Positions 57,920-64,000 of a DNA stretch of 64,000 nt are shown one piece after another (position 1 is the stretch's first letter; each line of letters starts with the position of its first letter). Location: NCBI RefSeq assembly GCF_050483325.1, contig NZ_JBCMYF010000035.1, positions 1 to 64,000 on the forward strand, written 5' to 3'. The notes under the pieces are model-generated. The model was not told the origin of the DNA. It made no database searches and saw nothing but the letters and a program-made list of their open reading frames with translations. The position numbers were made by a program, and so were the translations under genes. Source of the DNA: Bacillus_P idriensis_A (GTDB lineage Bacteria; Bacillota; Bacilli; Bacillales; Bacillaceae).

Positions 57920-58140
57920 GTAATTGTTCCCTCCAAAAACCGGATCATTTTATATGTACGTAATTGCTATTATACATTTGTTGCATGCTTCATTCAAACA
58001 TAAATGTGAGCCGTCAAATGACGGCTCAAATTAAAGCTGATTTCTTGTTTTGATGCTAAATATTGCTCGTTCCAATCCGTACCGCTTTAGGTTTTAAACA
58101 CTTAATCTTAAAGCGAGAAAGTATACGGATCGAGCCTTTA

Positions 58141-59328
58141 TTAGTGAACACTGTTTTCTTTTACAAATCGGTCAATTCTGACCAAAGCTTCTTCAAGTGT
58201 ATCAAGAGAAGTTGCATAGGAAAGTCTTACGTTGTCAGGAGCCCCAAAGCCAGAACCCGGGACAATCGCCACTTTTTCTTTTTCAAGCAATGCTTCTACA
58301 AAGTCATCTACACTTGCAAACCCTGTATTTTCTGCCGCCTGTTTTGCATTAGGGAAAAGATAAAAAGCTCCCTGAGGCTTTAAGCAAGTAATTCCAGGAA
58401 TTGAAACTAGCTTGTCATAAATAATGTTCAGCCGTTCTTCAAATGCTATTCTCATCTCTTTAACCGGTTCCTGTGATCCCGCATATGCTGCGATTGATGC
58501 ATATTGGGCAATGGATGTCGGATTAGATGTGCTGTGGCTTGCAAGATTTGTCATTGCTTTAATGATTTGCTCATTTCCGGCAGCATATCCAATTCTCCAT
58601 CCCGTCATGGAATGGGATTTTGAGACACCGTTTATGATGATTGTTTGCTGCTTGAATTTCTCAGAAATCTCAGCAATAGATACATGAGAATGCTCGCCGT
58701 AAATCAATTTTTCATAAATTTCATCTGAAACAATCAGCACATTATGCTCGATACAGATGTTTCCAAGTTCTTCAAGCTCTTCTTTTGAGTAAAGCATCCC
58801 GGTTGGATTGCTTGGAGAATTGATGATGACGGCCTTCGTTTTGTCAGTGATCGCTGCTTTTAGCTGGTCAGGCGTCATTTTAAACTGATTTTCTTCAAGC
58901 GCATTCACATATACAGGCACTCCGTCAGCAAGCTTTACTTGTTCAGGATAGCTTACCCAATATGGAGAAGGAATGATCACTTCGTCTCCTTTATTGAGAA
59001 GAACTTGAAAAAGTGTATATAGTGCATGCTTTGCACCTGTGCAGACGATAATTTCACCCGGTTTGTACGAAAGGTGCTGGTCTTTTTGAAACTTGCCGAT
59101 GATTTCTTTTTTCAGCTCTGCAAGTCCGCCTGCAGGCGTGTATTTTGTCTGTCCAGCATTCATTGAATGAACAGCAGCATCAATGATATGCTGTGGTGTA
59201 TTAAAATCAGGTTCTCCTGCTCCAAGTCCAATTACATCATGTCCTGCGGCTTTCAGCTCTTTTGCTTTTGCCGTGATCGCTAAAGTGGATGAAGGTGTTA
59301 ATGCAGATACTCTATCGGCTAATTTCAT
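58141..59328 (-). CDS. aspB: Aspartate aminotransferase (PLP-dependent)
   Basis: A 395-residue fold-type I aminotransferase making aspartate from oxaloacetate. It supplies asparagine, lysine, pantothenate and methionine branches present in the window. The PLP lysine is in INGVSKSHSMTGWRIGYAAG, the phosphate/cofactor region in TGAKHALYTLFQ and INSPSNPTGMLYS. GGGGGAC precedes the ATG. Follows ypmB closely; likely one operon ypmA-ypmB-aspB-asnS. Confidence 0.94.
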   Translation of the reverse strand: MKLADRVSALTPSSTLAITAKAKELKAAGHDVIGLGAGEPDFNTPQHIIDAAVHSMNAGQTKYTPAGGLAELKKEIIGKFQKDQHLSYKPGEIIVCTGAKHALYTLFQVLLNKGDEVIIPSPYWVSYPEQVKLADGVPVYVNALEENQFKMTPDQLKAAITDKTKAVIINSPSNPTGMLYSKEELEELGNICIEHNVLIVSDEIYEKLIYGEHSHVSIAEISEKFKQQTIIINGVSKSHSMTGWRIGYAAGNEQIIKAMTNLASHSTSNPTSIAQYASIAAYAGSQEPVKEMRIAFEERLNIIYDKLVSIPGITCLKPQGAFYLFPNAKQAAENTGFASVDDFVEALLEKEKVAIVPGSGFGAPDNVRLSYATSLDTLEEALVRIDRFVKENSVH

Positions 59329-59340
59329 GGATGTGTCCCC

Positions 59341-59832
59341 CTATTTTTTAATGGCGATATGCTTTCTAAGTTCACCATTGCTGAAATTGATTAAATCATA
59401 TGTATAACGATTTTGATCGTCAATATATTTTACTTCCCAAAGCGGAACATTCTTTTCCATTCCAAGCTTGACGCTTATCACTTTTACAGGATTTTGTTCT
59501 GCTTTTACAATTTCCAGTGCCTTTTTTTCAGTTATGCCATCTGCGGCAAGTTTCAGCACGGGCTTTTCCTTCCTGTTCTCAGGAACCCATACGTAAACAG
59601 CTTTGTCGGACTTATTCAAGCCTGTTATCACGTAAAACTGTTTAAGACCGTTAAACGTTTCAACACTTTCGGCATTTTTCAGGTCTGTTTCTTTCAATGC
59701 CCTGTCAATCGCTTCTTCATGGCCATCGTTTTTTTGAGCCATCGCAGAATGATATACGTTTAAGAAAACTCCGAGTGATACAAGCAGAAAAACGGCGGCA
59801 GCACTTGCTGTAATGATTATTTTTTTTCCCAT
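59341..59832 (-). CDS. ypmB: Membrane-anchored protein YpmB
   Basis: A 163-residue protein with a single N-terminal membrane helix (KKIIITASAAAVFLLVSLGV) and an extracytoplasmic part built from two PepSY-like/DUF5590 repeats (IDRALKETDLKNAESVETFN, ITEKKALEIVKAEQNPVKVI). Function unknown. Lies between ypmA and aspB, 12 bases from ypmA, as in B. subtilis. Confidence 0.9.
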   Translation of the reverse strand: MGKKIIITASAAAVFLLVSLGVFLNVYHSAMAQKNDGHEEAIDRALKETDLKNAESVETFNGLKQFYVITGLNKSDKAVYVWVPENRKEKPVLKLAADGITEKKALEIVKAEQNPVKVISVKLGMEKNVPLWEVKYIDDQNRYTYDLINFSNGELRKHIAIKK

Positions 59833-59843
59833 GATTTAAATCC

Positions 59844-60014
59844 CTACGTTCTGTAAATCGTAAATACGGCTTTATTTTTATCATCCTGATCTAGCGCAAG
59901 CCCAAACATCAGATTTTCTCTTTTCAATGTCCGATTTAAGCCATCGACTATTTTATAGAGGTCATCTGAATGTTCTACTGTTACGGTTGATAAAATCTCG
60001 ATTTTACTTTCCAC
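59844..60014 (-). CDS. ypmA: YpmA family protein, 56 residues
   Basis: Begins MESKIEILSTVTVEHSDDLY and ends NKAVFTIYRT. The sequence is nearly what I know of B. subtilis YpmA and has its exact length. GTG start at 60014 with TAGGAGG upstream. Function unknown. First gene of the ypmA-ypmB-aspB-asnS cluster. Confidence 0.9.
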   Translation of the reverse strand: MESKIEILSTVTVEHSDDLYKIVDGLNRTLKRENLMFGLALDQDDKNKAVFTIYRT

Positions 60015-60115
60015 GGCCTATTCCTCCTATGCAAAAACAAAAATTGTAACTTATATGTCCGCCGCAAAGGGCAACACTAACAAATACAGACAACAAGTTG
60101 TTGTTTTATGTACCC

Positions 60116-60121
60116 ATTATA
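60116..60121 (-). promoter_or_regulatory. ypmA extended -10 promoter
   Basis: On the minus strand TGTTATAAT carries a TG one base before a perfect -10 box, about 100 bases before ypmA. No good -35 box is seen. A CAACAAGTTGTTG palindrome follows downstream. Confidence 0.5.
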
Positions 60122-60166
60122 ACAGTATCATTATCAATTAGTGAAAATAAATTTTCTCCTACCCAC

Positions 60167-60199
60167 ACCATTGCCTGTGCTGCTCACACAGGCTTTTTT
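60167..60199 (+). terminator. Plus-strand terminator without an assigned gene
   Basis: GCCTGTG and CACACAGGC pair around CTGCT, followed by seven T on the plus strand. Both flanking genes run on the minus strand. Confidence 0.65.
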
Positions 60200-60247
60200 T
60201 CATTTGATTCATGATTGCAGAATATACAATTTTCCGGGCTGATAAAG

Positions 60248-63064
60248 CTAGTTCGCATCTGTGCCGGTTTCCTTATGATTCCAGCGGAGAATTTCATCAT
60301 GAAGCTTCTCCATCGGCTCCACATGGACGTCAATCGGCGGAAGAGATGCAATAAAGTGCCTGCCGTACTTTGCTTCTATAATCCGTTTATCAAACACAAA
60401 GAGCAGTCCTTTATCCCTTTCTGTTCTGACAAGTCTGCCGAAGCCCTGTTTGAACTTAAGGATCGCTTCAGGCAATGAATACTGATAAAAAGCATTCTTC
60501 CCCTGCTTTGTGATCTGTTCGCATTTTGCTGCAACTACTGGATCATCAGGAGGTGAAAACGGAAGTCTCACGATGATCAGAGTTGTCAATTCATCACCTG
60601 GAAAATCCATGCCTTCCCAAAACGTGCTCGTTCCGAGAAGAATAGCCTGGTCAAACTGCCTGAAGTTTTTCGTCAGCTTTGAAATGCTGCCGCCTCCCTG
60701 ACCCATAATCATAAAATCTTCCAGTTCAGAATCAGCCTTTAACAGCTGCTGCGTTTTTTTCAGCATATCGTAGGCAGTAAACAATACGAGCAGCTTGCCT
60801 TTTGTAGCTTTGGCAATCGCTGAAACATTTTTTGCTATAGCTGACGTATATTCATCAAGCGTCACATGCTGCACGGATGGAAAATCTGAAGGAATCATCA
60901 ACTTCGCCTGTTCTTTATAGACAAATGGCGATTGAATCATCAGCGTTTTTGGATAATAGTCAGTAAGACCAAGTTCTCTGATCATATAATCGAAAGAATG
61001 ATCGACAGTCAAAGTAGCTGATGTAAGGATCACGCTTTTCATTTCAGCGAAAAACCCATCTGCTAATTGCTCTGATACAGAAACGGGCTGTGAATAGACA
61101 CTGACAGCGTTTTTTGCTCCGCGGGACTCAATTTCAATCCATTTGACAGCTTCTTTCTTTCCCTTGAAAAAAAGTGTGTCCAAATCCTGGTATGCAGCGG
61201 CAAATTTATTCAGAATGGCAAAATATTCATATAAAATAAAGGATTCTTCTTCATTTTTTATCTTGTGAAAATCTTCTTTTTGTTTATTCATGATTGTCAT
61301 CAAATCGTGAAGCTGAAATTTCACTCTGGCTGCAACCTCTAAAATAGCCAGCCATTTTCTGGTCTGTTTTTGATTGTGCTTAAAACGGTGAGTGATTCTG
61401 TTTGTTTGCACATCTTTTTCATTTTGAAGGACATAGCTGTGCAGGGTGCTGAACAGCACTCCATTATCTTCAACAAGCTGTTTGATAATGACATCCATTT
61501 CAATGAAGGCATCATTTAATCCATTTTTCGAAAAGAGATGCTGTGTTCTTCTGAGCAAACCGTCTGTATAAAGGTTTCCAAGCTGATTGGTTAAAGCCTG
61601 CAAGGTTAAATAGTGCATCCTTGTGCCTAAATGCTCGCATGCGATTCGCTCAAAATGATGTGCTTCATCAATAATTACTTCATCTATATCATCAAGAAAA
61701 TCACTTGAGGACGAAATACTTGAAAGCAAAAGGGAATGATTTGTTATGACAACATCCGCTTTTTTGGCTTTTTCATATGCTCTTTTATAAAAGCAGCGCG
61801 ACAGCCATGGATTTTTAGCAGAATTTGATGATTTTTCATCATAATGAAGTCTTTGCCAGAGCAATTTGCCCCCAGACGGCAAATTAAGTTCATCAAAATC
61901 CCCGGTCTCTGTTTCGGTCAGCCATATTAAGAGCTGTGCTTTCGTTAATATATTATCGTAATTATAATCATCTTCATTCAAATATTTTTCAAATTTCCGC
62001 AAACATAAATAATGAGATTTCCCTTTAAGAACCGCCATATGAAACCGCTGATCGACAGCTTTTTTAAGTATCGGAAATTCCTTTGCCATGACCTGCTGCT
62101 GCAGAGCGGTTGTATATGTACTGACTAATACACGTTTCTTCTCAAACATTGCATGGAATATGGCAGGAATTAAATAAGCAAGTGTTTTGCCTGTTCCTGT
62201 ACCGGCTTCTATCAAAGCATGCTGATGCGACACAAAGGATTCATGTATATCATTCATCATTTTCACTTGTTCTGTCCGCATTTCATATTGCTCAAATTGC
62301 CCCGCAATTGGTCCATCGCAGCTCATAAGCCGACTTGAAAAGGTCTTAAAATTTTCATTAATCCCGCTGAACTTATCATCATGAACGTCTTTGGATTGTT
62401 TTCTTATTGCAATTGAACGAAAGACCTCAATGTGTTCAGGTTCTTTAAGATCAAGCTGTCTCTCAGAAATGATATCCTCTAAAACATCTTCAATATCACT
62501 TATAAAAGAGCGTGATAAACGCTTCAGAGCTTGAAGGGTGGCCGGTGGCAGACATGCTGCTTTTTTAAAAATATGTATAAACAGTTCCCCTGTCACTTCA
62601 GCATCGCTGTCAGCACGATGGGGATTGTCATGCTTGATGTTCAGCTCTTCGCACAGCTCAGATAATTTATAGCTGTCAGCTCCAGGGAAAACAATTCTTG
62701 AGAGCTCTACTGTATCAAGTACAGGACCGGTAAATCTCTGCATTCCGCTCCGTTCGAGTTCTTCTTGTATAAAGGAAAGATCAAAATGAACGTTGTGCGC
62801 CACGAAATAAGCATCACTTAAAAGAGACGAAACCTTTTCAGCAATAACTTCAAATGGGGCTGCATCCTTTACCATCTCGTTTGAAATACCGGTTAATTGC
62901 TCAATAAAAAGCGGTATTGGCTTAAGCGGATTGACAAAACTTGAAAAACGCTCTGCCACCTTGCCGTTTTCAATCACCACGGCTGCAAGCTGAATAATCC
63001 TATCCCCTTTTTTTGGAGAATTTCCAGTTGTTTCAACATCTATTACCACAAATCTTTGTTTCAT
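60248..63064 (-). CDS. dinG: DinG: 3'-5' exonuclease fused to XPD-like helicase
   Basis: A 938-residue two-domain protein. The N-terminal DnaQ-type exonuclease has FVVIDVETTGNSPKKGDRII (Asp and Glu ligands at residues 9 and 11), AHNVHFDLSFIQEEL and the late HRADSDAEVT. The helicase follows: EAGTGTGKTLAYLIP Walker A, DEVIIDEAHHFER Walker B (DEAH) and GTSTFWEGMDFPGDE. The full Cys set of iron-sulfur DinG is not evident. The fused form is typical of Firmicutes. Start at ATG 63064 with GAGGTG upstream. Confidence 0.95.
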   Translation of the reverse strand: MKQRFVVIDVETTGNSPKKGDRIIQLAAVVIENGKVAERFSSFVNPLKPIPLFIEQLTGISNEMVKDAAPFEVIAEKVSSLLSDAYFVAHNVHFDLSFIQEELERSGMQRFTGPVLDTVELSRIVFPGADSYKLSELCEELNIKHDNPHRADSDAEVTGELFIHIFKKAACLPPATLQALKRLSRSFISDIEDVLEDIISERQLDLKEPEHIEVFRSIAIRKQSKDVHDDKFSGINENFKTFSSRLMSCDGPIAGQFEQYEMRTEQVKMMNDIHESFVSHQHALIEAGTGTGKTLAYLIPAIFHAMFEKKRVLVSTYTTALQQQVMAKEFPILKKAVDQRFHMAVLKGKSHYLCLRKFEKYLNEDDYNYDNILTKAQLLIWLTETETGDFDELNLPSGGKLLWQRLHYDEKSSNSAKNPWLSRCFYKRAYEKAKKADVVITNHSLLLSSISSSSDFLDDIDEVIIDEAHHFERIACEHLGTRMHYLTLQALTNQLGNLYTDGLLRRTQHLFSKNGLNDAFIEMDVIIKQLVEDNGVLFSTLHSYVLQNEKDVQTNRITHRFKHNQKQTRKWLAILEVAARVKFQLHDLMTIMNKQKEDFHKIKNEEESFILYEYFAILNKFAAAYQDLDTLFFKGKKEAVKWIEIESRGAKNAVSVYSQPVSVSEQLADGFFAEMKSVILTSATLTVDHSFDYMIRELGLTDYYPKTLMIQSPFVYKEQAKLMIPSDFPSVQHVTLDEYTSAIAKNVSAIAKATKGKLLVLFTAYDMLKKTQQLLKADSELEDFMIMGQGGGSISKLTKNFRQFDQAILLGTSTFWEGMDFPGDELTTLIIVRLPFSPPDDPVVAAKCEQITKQGKNAFYQYSLPEAILKFKQGFGRLVRTERDKGLLFVFDKRIIEAKYGRHFIASLPPIDVHVEPMEKLHDEILRWNHKETGTDAN

Positions 63065-63118
63065 TTTGATACACCTCAATTAATCGAAAAACCAATAACG
63101 TTATTTTACCACTTATAA

Positions 63119-63153
63119 AGCAAAATCCCCCAAAGAATCGGGGGATTTTTTAA
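63119..63153 (-). terminator. Terminator of the pan operon
   Basis: AAAATCCCCC and GGGGGATTTT pair around AAAGAATC. On the minus strand it directly follows panD. Confidence 0.75.
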
Positions 63154-63157
63154 AAAT

Positions 63158-63541
63158 TTATAGGATGGTTGCCGCAGGTTCCTGGCCGAGAAGTTCGACA
63201 ATCTGATTTTTTTCATTCATGATGGCCACTTTAGGTTCATGATTCAGGACCTTCTCTTCCGCTACTAATGCGTATGAAATGATAATCACAACGTCATCTT
63301 CCTGTACAAGTCTTGCTGCTGCGCCGTTCAGGCACACCACGCCAGACCCGCGAGGACCAGGAATGATGTATGTTTCAAACCGGGCACCATTGTTGTTGTT
63401 GACGATTTGCACTTTTTCATTAGGCAGCATATCAACTGCATCCAGAATATCTTCATCAATAGTGATGCTGCCTACATAATTCAAGTTTGCTTCTGTAACT
63501 CTTGCCCGGTGAATTTTCCCCTTCATCATTGTACGATACAT
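63158..63541 (-). CDS. panD: Aspartate 1-decarboxylase
   Basis: Makes beta-alanine for pantothenate. The 127-residue proenzyme self-cleaves between Gly24 and Ser25 (LNYVGSITIDEDILD) to give the pyruvoyl group. KGKIHRARVTEANLNY at the start and NGAAARLVQEDDVVIIISYA are family blocks. GCGGAGGAG precedes the ATG. Last gene of panB-panC-panD. Confidence 0.95.
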   Translation of the reverse strand: MYRTMMKGKIHRARVTEANLNYVGSITIDEDILDAVDMLPNEKVQIVNNNNGARFETYIIPGPRGSGVVCLNGAAARLVQEDDVVIIISYALVAEEKVLNHEPKVAIMNEKNQIVELLGQEPAATIL

Positions 63542-63586
63542 TATGATCTCCTCCGCTGCTTTTCTCTATATAAAATTTTTTGCACT

Positions 63587-64000
63587 TTAATTTAATTCGA
63601 TTGTTATATTATCAATCAGCCTTGCTTTTGTAAACTTGACAGCAACGGCGAGAATCACGCTGCCTTTTAATTCCGCCAAGTTCTCAAGTTCAGGATAGGA
63701 ATAGATTTCAACATAGTCAATTACCCCATCAGTATGATCCGACAGATAGGATGATACTGATTCAGCAACAGCTGCCGGGGATCTCTCCCCTTTCATTATC
63801 CTATCTTTTCCTGCCTGCAGGGCTTTATAAAGATGCGGGGCCTGCTCCCTTTCTTCTTCTGATAAATAAACGTTGCGGGAGCTTTTAGCAAGTCCGTCTC
63901 TTTCCCTTACAGTCTGAACGGGAACAAGCTTAACAGGGAAATGAAAGTCTGAAATAAGCCCGCTGACAACCGCCACCTGCTGAGCATCCTTCATCCCGAA
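63587..64000 (-). CDS. panC: Pantothenate synthetase, C-terminal part (runs off the window)
   Basis: ATP-dependent joining of pantoate and beta-alanine. The visible 137 residues are the C-terminal half. FGMKDAQQVAVVSGLISDFH is the conserved block at the window edge, and VPVQTVRERDGLAKSSRNVY is the ATP-binding KMSKS-like region. The frame is open to base 64000, so the 5' part of the gene lies outside. Followed by panD 45 bases downstream. Confidence 0.95.
   Translation of the reverse strand, partial: FGMKDAQQVAVVSGLISDFHFPVKLVPVQTVRERDGLAKSSRNVYLSEEEREQAPHLYKALQAGKDRIMKGERSPAAVAESVSSYLSDHTDGVIDYVEIYSYPELENLAELKGSVILAVAVKFTKARLIDNITIELN

Noticed and set aside
57920..58140. T-box leader before asnS
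   Set aside because: The space is short and shows neither the T-box core nor an antiterminator pair.

Overview
This window looks like chromosome from a spore-forming Bacillus-type Firmicute (Bacillaceae). Gene order follows the Bacillus subtilis panD-dinG-ypmA-ypmB-aspB-asnS-dnaD-nth-ypoC-ponA-recU-yppC-yppG block and continues through mrfAB, cotD, gpsB, rnpB, ypsC, ypvA, ypwA, xpt-pbuX, bcsA-ypbQ, dynA, ypcP, ypdP, cspD, ugtP and metA. SASP, coat and sporulation-associated genes (sspM, cotD, csgA, yppG) and AGGAGG-type ribosome binding sites agree with this. The species cannot be fixed from the sequence alone. I see no prophage, transposase, tRNA or CRISPR array.

Layout. 1-8.0 kb: one-carbon/oxidative operon fhs-ORF-bsaA, metA, the glycolipid synthase ugtP, a YfhP-like membrane hydrolase, an AIM24 protein and a methyltransferase. 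8-12 kb: small genes, an orphan HPr, cspD, and a DUF3892 gene broken by a repeat. 12-17 kb: ypdP, two RNase H-like genes, an EamA transporter and the flap nuclease ypcP. 17-24.3 kb: dynA, a Spo0M-like gene, a MerR regulator with a CPBP protease, methyltransferase and hydrolase. 24.4-26.7 kb: a 52-bp hairpin array, azoreductase with an MhqR-type operator, and a Fur-box-controlled mini-gene. 26.8-39.6 kb: type III polyketide synthase pair, L,D-transpeptidase, guanine-riboswitch xpt-pbuX, M32 carboxypeptidase, XPD-like helicase, YpsC and RNase P RNA. 39.6-50.9 kb: gpsB, ypsA, cotD, mrfAB, an orphan EIIA, and sporulation-associated small genes. 51-64 kb: recU-ponA, nth, dnaD, asnS, aspB, dinG, panD and the 3' part of panC.

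The genes form recognisable working groups: cell envelope growth (ugtP, gpsB, ponA, yppC/recU region), DNA repair and replication (mrfAB, recU, nth, dnaD, dinG, ypvA, ypcP), pantothenate and aspartate-family metabolism (panC, panD, aspB, asnS, metA), purine salvage (xpt-pbuX), and sporulation.

The most unusual content is non-coding. A dispersed repeat family of about 120 bp has at least ten full or partial copies, and its copies show compensatory changes that support a pseudoknot core with an optional inner hairpin. One copy has split a DUF3892 gene. Four copies cluster at 49.4-49.9 kb around a 42-bp tandem array. A separate five-unit, 52-bp tandem array of hairpins sits at 24.45-24.71 kb. 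A promoter bracketed by two Fur-type palindromes drives a 28-residue membrane peptide. Several genes too short for ordinary ORF calling (sspM, ypmA, ybxH-like, and unrecognised 26-58 residue proteins) are listed. Start sites were moved where a ribosome binding site decided them.
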